From [Bacillus] selenitireducens MLS10 (GTDB taxonomy: Bacteria > Bacillota > Bacilli > Bacillales > Salisediminibacteriaceae): a stretch of 64,000 nt of DNA. Every line of letters starts with the position of its first letter. Position 1 is the first letter of the stretch. Where the stretch lies: the NCBI RefSeq assembly GCF_000093085.1, contig NC_014219.1:2162384-2226383 (forward strand). Direction: 5' to 3'. Position numbers and translations under genes: made by a program. Below the pieces are notes generated by a model that saw nothing but the letters and a program-made list of their open reading frames with translations, searched no databases and was not told the DNA's origin. Below, in pieces: positions 1 through 7,133 of this stretch.

Positions 1-2
1 TT

Positions 3-371
3 CTCTTGGCTCAGCTGGCGGTAGGCACGTCGCTTGGTCGAAGCATCGCGATTCAGGACGTCTTTCAGGCCGGACGCTACAGTCTTTACTATGCGGGGAT
101 CACAGTGATTCTGATCCTCTTTTCATTTGCAAGCGGCTATCTGCTCTCCGTTGTAACGAATCTTGATTTGGCGACAGCGATGCTCAGTGCAGCCCCGGGA
201 GGCGTCATTGAAATGGTGCTTACGGCAGATATGGTGGACGCTGATCCGGCGGTGGTTACGGCCCTTCAGCTGACGAGGATCCTTCTTATCCTCCTCTTTG
301 TGCCGATGGGATTAAAATGGCTGTTTGTCCGTGTTCTTCGTTATCCGGAACAAAGAGATGTCAAAGACTGA
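3..371 (+). CDS. AbrB-family membrane protein, C-terminal part (5' end outside window)
   Basis: The reading frame is open to the left edge, so this is the end of a longer gene. About 122 residues remain, with two or three hydrophobic segments. The stretch TAMLSAAPGGVIEMVLTA is the conserved repeat motif of the AbrB family of bacterial inner-membrane proteins (named after an E. coli regulator of aidB, not the Bacillus AbrB repressor), which are thought to be transporters. No substrate can be deduced. The last 11 bases overlap the 3' end of the convergent recombinase gene, so the two transcripts meet tail to tail with no terminator between them. Confidence 0.7.
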   Translation, partial: LLAQLAVGTSLGRSIAIQDVFQAGRYSLYYAGITVILILFSFASGYLLSVVTNLDLATAMLSAAPGGVIEMVLTADMVDADPAVVTALQLTRILLILLFVPMGLKWLFVRVLRYPEQRDVKD

Positions 372-1086
372 AATCATCAATGGCATCATCAATCTCTTCT
401 TGAGAAATCCCGATATACCGGAGTGTAATGCTCTGTGAGGAGTGGTTAAAGATCTTTTGCAGCATGGAGGCATCCTTGTACTGCTTATAGAAGTGGTAGC
501 CGAATGTTTTTCGCATCGTATGTGTCCCGACAAACTCAACTCCGGCCTCTTCTGCGGCACGTCTCAGGATTTTATATGCGCGGTCCCGCTTGATCGGTTC
601 ACCGGTCATTGATGAAGCAAACAGATAATCATCATCACTCATACCGATGGTATAGTCGGAAAGAAAACTGCGGATTTCCCTGTTCAAGGGAAATCTTTTT
701 GCTTTGGTGGTTTTTTCCTCAATTAAAACGATGTACTTCTTCCCTCTTACATCGCCCACTTTTAAAGGGAGTAAGTCTCCGACTCTAAGACCCGTATTCA
801 GCCCAAGTACAAATAAAAAATAGTCCCGGTATGAACGTTGCTTCAGGCTCGACTTCATTGCTTCAATTTGAGTTTTATCACGAATCGGTTCAACGGTTCT
901 CGGTGTCATGGCAGATAAAGCCTGAAAATCAGATTTGAATTTGAGCGGCCGCTTGCCATTTATTTTCAGTTCATTCAAGCGTTTGATTCGGAGTCTCGTC
1001 TGGTGACGCCCGAGCCTGTTTTCCAGTGAATCATATTCCTGATCAGTCAGGCGAACGTAATCTGCAAACTGTTTTTTTCGATTCAT
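361..1086 (-). CDS. Tyrosine recombinase / phage-integrase family protein, 241 aa
   Basis: The C-terminal half has the full catalytic set of tyrosine recombinases: Arg101 in TGLRVGD, Lys125 or Lys128 in the beta-hairpin, His189 and Arg192 in HTMR, His215 in NHSS, and nucleophile Tyr224 in LRYIG. Residues 1-85 are basic and would form the core-binding domain; there is no long arm-binding domain. The start at 1086 is chosen because GGAGGGG lies six bases upstream; an in-frame ATG at 1092 sits too close. No excisionase, attachment repeat or phage gene is visible nearby, so it looks like a stand-alone recombinase. Palindromes lie just upstream at 1116-1138 and 1243-1272. Its job (XerC/D-like, integron-like or mobile-element integrase) cannot be settled here. 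Confidence 0.85.
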   Translation of the reverse strand: MNRKKQFADYVRLTDQEYDSLENRLGRHQTRLRIKRLNELKINGKRPLKFKSDFQALSAMTPRTVEPIRDKTQIEAMKSSLKQRSYRDYFLFVLGLNTGLRVGDLLPLKVGDVRGKKYIVLIEEKTTKAKRFPLNREIRSFLSDYTIGMSDDDYLFASSMTGEPIKRDRAYKILRRAAEEAGVEFVGTHTMRKTFGYHFYKQYKDASMLQKIFNHSSQSITLRYIGISQEEIDDAIDDFSL

Positions 1087-1107
1087 CGTCATCCCCTCCG
1101 ATTTTCT

Positions 1108-1138
1108 ATTATAGCATACAAAAGAGCTCATTTTGTAT
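1108..1138 (-). promoter_or_regulatory. Recombinase-gene promoter with an overlapping palindrome
   Basis: On the minus strand an extended -10, TGCTATAAT, lies 21 bases before the chosen recombinase start (hexamer at 1108-1113). No good -35 is seen. Directly upstream lies a palindrome: ATACAAAA at 1116-1123 and TTTTGTAT at 1131-1138 around a 7-base centre. A protein bound there would cover the region upstream of the -10, so autoregulation is plausible (inference). Confidence 0.5.
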
Positions 1139-1242
1139 TCTTAAAAGTCCTTTGATATGTAGACGGTTTTGACCGAAGATGAACAGATAAAGGTTGATTT
1201 ATCAGTGTTTTTCTTACTCTATGCCAATGTAACAGCAAAGCT

Positions 1243-1272
1243 GAGGATACAAATTGAGTATTTTGTATCCTC
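1243..1272. repeat. Perfect 11-bp inverted repeat with 8-bp centre
   Basis: GAGGATACAAA at 1243-1253 is mirrored by TTTGTATCCTC at 1262-1272 around an 8-base centre. The inner seven bases of each arm are the same as in the palindrome at 1116-1138. Arms of about 11 bp around a 6-8 bp spacer are the usual layout of a tyrosine-recombinase core site, but a dimeric repressor operator would look similar. A weaker dyad, GATAAA/TTTATC, lies between the two at 1186-1203. Confidence 0.6.
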
Positions 1273-1388
1273 ATTCGTTTTCTGATGATAACCAGCTAAG
1301 GGTCTGTTAACAGGTATCCATTTGCCCCTGAGAGGTTTCTGAATCGCTGATGTGTTATAGTTGACCTATGGCTTGACCAAAAATAAAA

Positions 1389-1416
1389 AACGCCTCAAAA
1401 GTGATTCTGAGGCGTT
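1389..1416 (-). terminator. Intrinsic terminator reading leftwards
   Basis: AACGCCTCA (1389-1397) pairs with TGAGGCGTT (1408-1416). On the minus strand the hairpin is followed by a T-rich run (the A-rich block at 1379-1390). No minus-strand gene stops near it; the closest one upstream is the zinc-ribbon gene at 1869-2018, read antisense through the DCC gene. It would also keep leftward transcripts out of the recombinase promoter. Confidence 0.55.
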
Positions 1417-1460
1417 GGGAAACAGCGATAATTCCATTAAAAGTAAAAAGAGGTGTCTGT

Positions 1461-1865
1461 ATGCGAGTCTTATTTTATGATGGTTTCTGCAATCTCTGTG
1501 ATGCAAGTGTCCAGTTTATATTGAAACACGAACGGGATGAACAGTTATCGTTCTGTTCTCTTGAAAGTCACCTTGGTCTGACATTGATGGCCCATCACCC
1601 CGAGTTGAAGGAAATTGATGCCATTATTCTCGTTGACACAGAGGCAGAAACCATTCACACTGCCTCGAATGCTGTGATTGAAATTTCCAAACATTTGCGT
1701 TTGCCGTGGTCCCTCGTATCACTAGGAGGAATCGCACCCTTCTCTTTAAGAGAAACACTTTACCGATTTGTCGCAAAGAATCGGTATCGCGTATTCGGAC
1801 AGAAAGAGGCATGCAGACTTCCGAACAAACAAATGCGGCATCGATTTCTCGATACCGCTCAATAA
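1461..1865 (+). CDS. DCC1-like (DUF393) thiol-disulfide oxidoreductase-type protein, 134 aa
   Basis: The N-terminus reads VLFYDGFCNLCDASV, the DxxCxxC signature (Asp7, Cys10, Cys13) that gives the DCC/DUF393 family its name. Members have a thioredoxin-like fold and are predicted to handle thiol-disulfide exchange; B. subtilis YuxK belongs here. The length is typical. The ATG at 1461 is preferred over an upstream GTG because AGAGGTG sits just before it. No membrane segment is visible, so it is probably cytoplasmic. It converges on the zinc-ribbon gene, whose stop lies three bases beyond its own. Redox partner and substrate are unknown. Confidence 0.85.
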   Translation: MRVLFYDGFCNLCDASVQFILKHERDEQLSFCSLESHLGLTLMAHHPELKEIDAIILVDTEAETIHTASNAVIEISKHLRLPWSLVSLGGIAPFSLRETLYRFVAKNRYRVFGQKEACRLPNKQMRHRFLDTAQ

Positions 1866-1868
1866 TGT

Positions 1869-2018
1869 CTATTTTTTTCGAAGAGCTCTGCGCTCGGCCA
1901 CAGGTACACATTGAAAACAGACGTGTACCGTCTCTCCCCCATCATTCAGATAGGGAGTGGTGTCTTTTGATTTTTTACCACAGAAAAAACATGTTTTCGA
2001 AAAGAATTTCTTAAACAT
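1869..2018 (-). CDS. Small zinc-ribbon protein, 49 aa
   Basis: Reading the minus strand from the ATG at 2018 gives a 49-residue protein that starts MFKKFFSK and contains CFFC (residues 10-13) and, about 20 residues later, CFQC. Two CxxC knuckles at this spacing are a standard zinc-ribbon layout. The rest is basic and ends in RRALRKK. A strong AGGAGG at 2028-2033 lies nine bases before the start, which supports translation. It lies downstream of ypcP in the same direction (gap 30 bases), so it may be the last gene of the glycosylase-exonuclease unit. I do not recognise a named family; nucleic-acid or protein binding is inference. Confidence 0.7.
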   Translation of the reverse strand: MFKKFFSKTCFFCGKKSKDTTPYLNDGGETVHVCFQCVPVAERRALRKK

Positions 2019-2048
2019 TGTTCCAATCCTCCTCTCTGGATTCCACGA

Positions 2049-2942
2049 TTAAAATGCTGCGGGCTTTCTGAGTTCATTACGTTTCATCAGATCCAAAGCC
2101 TGACTGTGAGAGAAGCCGATGTTGAGAGCGTCTAAATCCATTTGATTGATATCCGGGACCTGGGTTTCGATCGTGGCCAATTTATAGCTGATCCGAGCAA
2201 GCTCTTCCCCCTCGATGAGGTTTTTTCGGTATCGTTTGAATACAGGATCCAGCTCATCTGCTTCGAGGGCTTTATATACGCCGGTAAGCGACTCGTAGTG
2301 ACGGATTAACGGATAGGCTGATTTCTCCCCTACCCCTGGGCAACCGGGAATGTTGTCCGATGAATCACCCAAAAGCGCTTTGACGTCGACCCATTGAGAC
2401 GGAAGAAGATCAAACTCTTCGCGGAAGAGGTTTAAATCATAGACCACTTCCTGTTTCTTTTTCGCTACCCTTTGAGAGATGTGTTCATCAATCAGTTGAA
2501 ACAAATCGCGGTCATTGCTGTAAAGAATCACGTCGCCATGGCGCTCATTCCCCCAGCGCTTTGCCAGTGTCCCCATAATATCATCGGCCTCATAGCCTGG
2601 TGCTGATGACTGAGGCACTTGCAAATCAGCCAAAATTTCTGTCAGGAAATGATACTGATCGATCAGGGGCTCTGGTAAATCGGTTCGCTGAGCTTTGTAA
2701 AAGTCATACTCCTGATTACGAAATCCTTCATTTCGTTTTCCATCCCAGCTGACGTGGACGCTGTCGATGTTTTGTTCTCTTATCAGTTGGAACAGTTTGG
2801 TCATAAAGACATTGACGGCATTTGTAAATCGTCCTTCACCGTTTCTCGGCAGTTCTTCAGGTTCTTTATTAAATGAAGTCGCAAAGTAGCCTCTGCTCAA
2901 TAAATTGAAGCCGTCGATTAACAATAGTCGCTGAGTAGTCAT
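2049..2942 (-). CDS. ypcP: 5'-3' exonuclease / flap endonuclease-like protein (YpcP type), 297 aa
   Basis: The protein matches the stand-alone 5'-3' exonuclease family related to the N-terminal domain of DNA polymerase I. Metal-binding acidic clusters are visible at Asp10 (LLIDGFN), Asp120-Asp121 (YEADDIMG), Asp144 and Asp146 (SNDRDLF) and Asp193/Asp196 (GDSSDNIPG). The GVGEKSA turn near residue 205 is the helix-three-turn-helix DNA-binding part. Length matches B. subtilis YpcP. It probably trims RNA primers or flaps at Okazaki fragments and repair patches. A GGAG-containing ribosome site precedes the ATG. It lies 17 bases downstream of the hypoxanthine-DNA glycosylase gene and is probably cotranscribed with it. 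Confidence 0.9.
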   Translation of the reverse strand: MTTQRLLLIDGFNLLSRGYFATSFNKEPEELPRNGEGRFTNAVNVFMTKLFQLIREQNIDSVHVSWDGKRNEGFRNQEYDFYKAQRTDLPEPLIDQYHFLTEILADLQVPQSSAPGYEADDIMGTLAKRWGNERHGDVILYSNDRDLFQLIDEHISQRVAKKKQEVVYDLNLFREEFDLLPSQWVDVKALLGDSSDNIPGCPGVGEKSAYPLIRHYESLTGVYKALEADELDPVFKRYRKNLIEGEELARISYKLATIETQVPDINQMDLDALNIGFSHSQALDLMKRNELRKPAAF

Positions 2943-2959
2943 ATCCTATCACTCCTGGT

Positions 2960-3472
2960 TTATTTCGCAGAGAATGCTTCTTGTAAAAAAGCATGCCATA
3001 CGTTTTCTTTTTCCTTGTAAGACAGCACATTTTTCCCGGGTACCGGGCTGGTGGAAGGCAACTTCTCAATCGCTACAGATAATGCACCGTTTGTTTTTTG
3101 ATAGTTGATCAGGCTGTTATAGGCTTTGGTTCCGTTACATCCAATTTTGATAATGGATGGATAATCATTAATCAGCCGATGAATCGGATTATAAGTCTCG
3201 TGACGGATCGCTGAATCGAGACTGCCCTCACGTTCGCATTCTGCCAATACATCCCATAGTGCAAGATGATGCGCTTTGGCAAAATGTAATTTTTCACTGT
3301 CCGTGAAGTTCCTGATCTCCTGATCAAAGTAACTCCCGAGTATTGGCCAAAAATGATTACGCGGATTCGCATAATACATCTGCGCATCAAGGGATTTTGC
3401 TCCGGGCATACTCCCGAGAATCAGTACGCGCGGTTCACGGTCAACAACGGGATTCATGGAATACAGTTTCAT
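2960..3472 (-). CDS. Hypoxanthine-DNA glycosylase (uracil-DNA glycosylase superfamily, family 6), 170 aa
   Basis: The first motif, VLILGSMPGAKSL (residues 16-28), and the second, LPSTSPV (138-144), are those of the UDG fold. The combination of GSMPGAKS, YYANPRNHFWP and the overall length fits the DNA-deoxyinosine (hypoxanthine) glycosylase family rather than Mug/TDG, in which the first motif carries a catalytic Asn. It would remove deaminated adenine to start base-excision repair. An AGGAGG precedes the ATG and an extended -10 lies at 3506-3511. The next gene encodes a 5'-3' exonuclease that could process the resulting gap, so the two make a sensible repair unit (inference). Confidence 0.82.
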   Translation of the reverse strand: MKLYSMNPVVDREPRVLILGSMPGAKSLDAQMYYANPRNHFWPILGSYFDQEIRNFTDSEKLHFAKAHHLALWDVLAECEREGSLDSAIRHETYNPIHRLINDYPSIIKIGCNGTKAYNSLINYQKTNGALSVAIEKLPSTSPVPGKNVLSYKEKENVWHAFLQEAFSAK

Positions 3473-3505
3473 GGTTAAAATCCTCCTGTTTCATATACAA
3501 TGATC

Positions 3506-3511
3506 ATTATA
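3506..3511 (-). promoter_or_regulatory. Extended -10 of the glycosylase-ypcP unit
   Basis: The minus strand reads TGTTATAAT, a perfect TGnTATAAT extended -10 (hexamer 3506-3511), 33 bases before the glycosylase ATG. No clear -35 is needed for this class. It is divergent from the promoter at 3526-3554. Confidence 0.5.
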
Positions 3512-3525
3512 ACAAACAAAATGAC

Positions 3526-3554
3526 TTGTCTTCCAACAGACAGACCGTTATCAT
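3526..3554 (+). promoter_or_regulatory. Sigma-A-type promoter of the membrane-protein gene at 3583
   Basis: TTGTCT at 3526-3531 and TATCAT at 3549-3554 are separated by 17 bp, matching four of six consensus positions at the -35 and five of six at the -10. The likely ATG follows 28 bases after the -10. Confidence 0.5.
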
Positions 3555-3582
3555 GTAGGTTAGTGAAATTGAGGTGTATACC

Positions 3583-4293
3583 ATGACGTTTGGTGCTTTA
3601 TTGACAGGTATCTTTTTTATTTTTATTCATATGCTTGCAAACCGTATTCTCCCGGCAGAAAAAATCAAGCAGGAACGATGGTTTTCTTTTTCCGGAGGAC
3701 TTGCCGTTTCCTATGTATTTGTTTATGTTCTGCCTGCTCTTCACAATGAACAACAAAATATCAATCTCGACCTGACACTTTTCACCATGCAGTCGGAGAT
3801 CTATTTTATCGGCCTGGTTGGCGTGATTATGTTTTATGGCAGTCAGCTTTATGTCAGGCAGCATGCTAAAGACAGTGAGATCACCTTTTGGACACAGATC
3901 TTTTTTTACATGATCTATAATATGCTCGTGGCTTATGTGGTTACTTCTGCGCAGGTATCCGGAGTACAGGCTGTCTTTTACAGTCTCGCAATCGGCATGC
4001 ACTTTATTGCTGTTGCCCATGATATGTGGCGTGAGTTCTCGGATAAATACAATCGCATCGGCCGATATATGCTGGCTGTGGGCATTCTTATCGGCTGGTT
4101 TATTGGTATAACGGCAGAGTTCACGGCATTGATTCAATCACTTATTTTTGCTTTTATCAGCGGTGCAATGATTCTTAACGTGTTTAAGTATGAATTGCCT
4201 GAAGATACAAACGCCCATTTTCCCACGTTTGCATCCGGGGTCGTTCTTTATACGTTGATCACAATGTCCTTGAAGTTTTTCTTTGAGTGGTGA
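3583..4293 (+). CDS. Polytopic membrane protein of unknown function, 236 aa
   Basis: The protein is almost entirely hydrophobic, with about seven or eight predicted membrane segments and short loops. The start ATG at 3583 is chosen because GAGGTG lies at 3571-3576; the upstream GTG (3574) overlaps that site. The stretch FSGGLAVSYVFVYVLPAL and the alternation of segments are faintly like ZIP-type metal transporters, but the His-rich loop and the metal-site residues of ZIP proteins are not evident. I would treat it as a conserved integral membrane protein with no assigned substrate. It has its own promoter and is followed by a GC-rich hairpin shared with the convergent ilvE transcript. Confidence 0.75.
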   Translation: MTFGALLTGIFFIFIHMLANRILPAEKIKQERWFSFSGGLAVSYVFVYVLPALHNEQQNINLDLTLFTMQSEIYFIGLVGVIMFYGSQLYVRQHAKDSEITFWTQIFFYMIYNMLVAYVVTSAQVSGVQAVFYSLAIGMHFIAVAHDMWREFSDKYNRIGRYMLAVGILIGWFIGITAEFTALIQSLIFAFISGAMILNVFKYELPEDTNAHFPTFASGVVLYTLITMSLKFFFEW

Positions 4294-4317
4294 CTGTCTC
4301 TTGTCATAAAGCATATT

Positions 4318-4348
4318 GGCCCCCGGCATCGTTCAGATGCAAGGGGCC
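4318..4348. terminator. GC-rich hairpin between convergent genes
   Basis: GGCCCC (4318-4323) pairs with GGGGCC (4343-4348), and inside it GCATC pairs with GATGC around a 5-base loop. No real T-run follows in either direction, so it may act as a weak bidirectional terminator or a transcript end protector for the genes ending at 4293 and 4382. Confidence 0.45.
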
Positions 4349-4381
4349 GTATTTGGGTTTGGTGCTTGAATACTGGAAGTG

Positions 4382-5449
4382 TCAGAGCTTAATTGTCCAG
4401 TCGAACGGATCCTCGATCTTGCCGGTCTGAATCCCGGTTATCGTTTCGTAAAGTTTTTTTGTCAACTCTCCTGTTTCACCGGACTGCACCTGATAGCTTT
4501 CTCCTTTATAAGTGAATGACCCGATTGGTGAGACAACAGCAGCTGTTCCTGCACCAAAAGCTTCTTCGAGAGTTCCGTCTTTTTGGGCCTGGATTAATTC
4601 GCGAATGGATATTTTACGCTCCAAAACAGGAATATCCCAGGAATGAAGCAGCTCGAGAATCGATTTTCTTGTCACACCCTCAAGGATACTTCCTGATAGT
4701 GCAGGCGTGACAATCTCTCCATCAATCTTGAACAGGACGTTCATACTGCCGACTTCTTCAATATATTGCTTTTCTATGGCGTCGAGCCAGAGTACCTGGG
4801 CATGACCGGATTTGGACGCTTTCTCCTGCGCATTATACCCGGCGGAATAGTTGCCTCCGGTTTTGGCTGTTCCGGTCCCGCCTTTAACCGCTCTTGTGAA
4901 TTCATCTTCGACCTGGATTTTCACCGGGTTGATCCCTTCCGGATAGTAAGATCCCACTGGCGAAAGGATAATATAATATTCATAGGATTTGGATGGATGA
5001 ACCGCAAGATTTGCTTCCGTACTGATTACAAATGGACGAATATAAAGAGAGGTTCCTTCGTGGGAGGGGACCCAGTCTTTTTCAATGTTGACCAGTTCAA
5101 TCAGTGCTTTCAGCATCCGATCTTCATCAAATTCCGGGATACTCATGCGGCGGTGAGAACGGTTCATCCGCTTCATGTTCTCATCGGGTCGGAATAACTG
5201 CACATGTCCATCGGTTGTCCGGTAAGCTTTCAATCCTTCAAAGACCGTCTGTCCATAATGGAGCACCATCGCTGCAGGATCGAGCTCGATAGGGCCATAG
5301 GGCAGGATGTGCGGCTCTGACCAGCCCTGTCCTTCATCATATGTAACCTTCAGCATATAATCCGTAAAGATCCTGCCGAAAGGTAAACTTGTTTCATCCG
5401 GTTTTGGCTTCAGCTGGTCGGTTTTTGTCCATTTCAGTTCTGTTGACAT
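4382..5449 (-). CDS. ilvE: Branched-chain amino-acid aminotransferase, 355 aa
   Basis: This is a class IV (fold type IV) PLP aminotransferase that interconverts Leu, Ile and Val with their 2-oxo acids using glutamate/2-oxoglutarate. The PLP lysine is Lys196 in GTGTAKTGGNY, and HYGQTVFEGLKAYR (64-77) and EEVGSMNVLF are typical of the longer bacterial BCATs of about 355 residues. The start is three bases past the stop of the 66-residue gene upstream, so translation is probably coupled. It is the last gene of the long arginine transcript, an unusual place for ilvE. Glutamate is shared by both pathways, but no regulatory link is visible in the sequence. Confidence 0.93.
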   Translation of the reverse strand: MSTELKWTKTDQLKPKPDETSLPFGRIFTDYMLKVTYDEGQGWSEPHILPYGPIELDPAAMVLHYGQTVFEGLKAYRTTDGHVQLFRPDENMKRMNRSHRRMSIPEFDEDRMLKALIELVNIEKDWVPSHEGTSLYIRPFVISTEANLAVHPSKSYEYYIILSPVGSYYPEGINPVKIQVEDEFTRAVKGGTGTAKTGGNYSAGYNAQEKASKSGHAQVLWLDAIEKQYIEEVGSMNVLFKIDGEIVTPALSGSILEGVTRKSILELLHSWDIPVLERKISIRELIQAQKDGTLEEAFGAGTAAVVSPIGSFTYKGESYQVQSGETGELTKKLYETITGIQTGKIEDPFDWTIKL

Positions 5450-5452
5450 ACA

Positions 5453-5653
5453 TCATCTCTCCCTTTGCATCTCTCTGCGTTTTAATTCTTCGTTCAACCG
5501 TCTTTCGACACTGCATACACCTCTGCATTCTGAAGAAACTTCACATCTGCAGGGGTTTTTATGGATCAGGTTTTCCAGTTCCCTTAATTCCTCAGAAGAA
5601 TTATGCCGGATCTTCATCTGAAGTTGCATCATCTCGAGCATTGTATCATCCAT
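5453..5653 (-). CDS. Small Cys-containing protein of unknown function, 66 aa
   Basis: The protein is helical and highly charged. It has a central cluster of four cysteines, CRCEVSSECRGVC, flanked by acidic and basic helices. The start at 5653 is supported by GGAGG seven bases upstream; a longer frame overlaps argH and has no ribosome site. The gene sits between argH (stop 5683) and ilvE (start 5449) with almost no spacing, so it is cotranscribed with the arginine genes. The four Cys could bind a metal, but the spacing (CxCx6CxxxC) is not a standard zinc ribbon. I do not recognise a family. Confidence 0.7.
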   Translation of the reverse strand: MDDTMLEMMQLQMKIRHNSSEELRELENLIHKNPCRCEVSSECRGVCSVERRLNEELKRREMQRER

Positions 5654-5682
5654 TCCGGTTCCTCCTGTTTCAGCGTGTTCCT

Positions 5683-7056
5683 TCAATCGATGAACGTTTT
5701 TGCCTGATTCAGCTGTCTGATGACAGCATCGGGTGCTGTGCCGCCAGTACTTTTTCTTGCTGCAAGAACGGATGCAGGTTTGAGTTTTTCAAAGATGTCT
5801 GCTTCGAATGCAGGGTGGAAGTCCTGGTAATCAGCAAGAGTCAGATCAAGAAGAAACTGATCATGCTGAATACAGTGCAGCACAATTTTCCCGATCACTT
5901 CGTGAGCGTCCCTGAACGGAATGTCTTTTTCCACCAAATAGTCTGCAATATCCGTGGCATTTGAAAAATCCGTATCCACGGCTTCCTTCATGCGCGCTGT
6001 GTTCACTTTCATACTGGCAATCATAGGTGCAAGGAACTGTAAAGATGTCGTCAGTGTGTGGACGGTATCGAACATTCCCTCTTTATCTTCCTGCATATCT
6101 TTATTATATGCAAGGGGAAGGCCTTTGAGTACCGTCAGAAGACCGACGAGATTGCCGTTCACTCTCCCGGTTCGTGCCCGCAATAACTCCGGTACATCGG
6201 GATTTTTCTTTTGGGGCATGATGCTTGATCCGGTGCAAAAGGAATCATCAAGCTCGATGAATTGAAATTCCTGACTCATCCAGATTACCATTTCCTCGGA
6301 CAATCTTGAGATGTGCGTCATGGATATTGATGCGGCAGACATAAATTCAAGAATGAAATCTCTGTCGCTGACGGCATCCATGCTGTTCGGATAAACAAAA
6401 TTAAAGCCAAGCTCTTCGGCGGTGAATTCCCTATCGATAGGAAATGTTGTCCCTGCAAGGGCTCCGGCCCCGAGTGGTGACCAGCTGATCCGTTTCAAAC
6501 TGTCCTGCAGGCGCTCTTTGTCACGTTGAAACATCCAGAAATAGGCGAGCATATGATGTGCAAAAGACACAGGCTGTGCCCGTTGAAGGTGCGTGTAGCC
6601 CGGCAGGATCGTATCCGTATGCTGTTTAGCAAGCTCATAAATCGCTGTTTGAACATCGTTCATCAGTACGATGAGCGATTCTGTATGTTTTTTCAGATAC
6701 AGATGCATATCGGTTGCCACCTGATCGTTACGGCTTCTGCCTGTATGAAGTTTGCCGCCAACAGGTCCGATTTCTTCGATCAGGGCATGTTCAATGTTCA
6801 TATGGATATCTTCATTGGCGTCGGAAAATGCAAGCTTTCCCTGAATGAATTTGTCGTAAACTTTGTGCAGCCCCGACTCGATGGTATCTGCCTCTTCGGC
6901 ATCGATAATGCCGGACTTGGCCAGCATTCTGACATGAGCGATACTCCCCTGAATATCTTCTTCAGCGAGCTTATAATCAAAGCCGATTGATGCGGTTTCT
7001 TTCTCTACGAGTTCATTTGTGGCCTTTGTAAATCGGCCACCCCATAATTTTGACAA
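5683..7056 (-). CDS. argH: Argininosuccinate lyase, 457 aa
   Basis: ArgH splits argininosuccinate into arginine and fumarate, the last step of arginine synthesis. The fumarase/aspartase-superfamily signature [11 protein letters not shown] is at 276-286, TGRSRNDQ at 105-112 and the catalytic-His region [10 protein letters not shown] at 153-162. The true start is the TTG at 7056 (protein begins MSKLWGGRF), because AGGAGG lies seven bases upstream and the sequence beyond it is not conserved. Length fits the family. It follows argG after a 77-base gap that holds a perfect hairpin, and is followed by the 66-residue gene and ilvE. Confidence 0.96.
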   Translation of the reverse strand: MSKLWGGRFTKATNELVEKETASIGFDYKLAEEDIQGSIAHVRMLAKSGIIDAEEADTIESGLHKVYDKFIQGKLAFSDANEDIHMNIEHALIEEIGPVGGKLHTGRSRNDQVATDMHLYLKKHTESLIVLMNDVQTAIYELAKQHTDTILPGYTHLQRAQPVSFAHHMLAYFWMFQRDKERLQDSLKRISWSPLGAGALAGTTFPIDREFTAEELGFNFVYPNSMDAVSDRDFILEFMSAASISMTHISRLSEEMVIWMSQEFQFIELDDSFCTGSSIMPQKKNPDVPELLRARTGRVNGNLVGLLTVLKGLPLAYNKDMQEDKEGMFDTVHTLTTSLQFLAPMIASMKVNTARMKEAVDTDFSNATDIADYLVEKDIPFRDAHEVIGKIVLHCIQHDQFLLDLTLADYQDFHPAFEADIFEKLKPASVLAARKSTGGTAPDAVIRQLNQAKTFID

Positions 7057-7075
7057 GTGAAACGCCTCCTTACAC

Positions 7076-7111
7076 GTAAACGACGGTGGAGCATTTCCCA
7101 CCGTCGTTTAC
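7076..7111 (-). other. Perfect 14-bp hairpin in the argG-argH gap
   Basis: GTAAACGACGGTGG (7076-7089) pairs exactly with 7098-7111 around an 8-base loop. In the minus-strand transcript it lies after the argG stop and just before the argH ribosome site. There is no T-run, so it is more likely an mRNA-stability or processing element that sets argG/argH ratios than a terminator. Confidence 0.6.
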
Positions 7112-7133
7112 TGTGTTGATTATCCTTATTGTA

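Noticed and set aside
361-1272. Integrated prophage or genomic island at the left edge
   Set aside because: Only one recombinase is seen, with no attachment repeats, excisionase, replication or structural genes, and the neighbours look like ordinary chromosomal genes.
3598-4137. 179-codon minus-strand frame opposite the membrane-protein gene
   Set aside because: The plus strand has a promoter, ribosome site and membrane segments; the opposite frame has none.
4318-4348. Riboswitch or attenuator at the end of ilvE
   Set aside because: The hairpin lies downstream of both convergent genes, so it is a 3' element.
5389-5964. Long plus-strand frame opposite ilvE, the small gene and argH
   Set aside because: It lies antisense across three real genes and has no ribosome site or membrane/domain logic.
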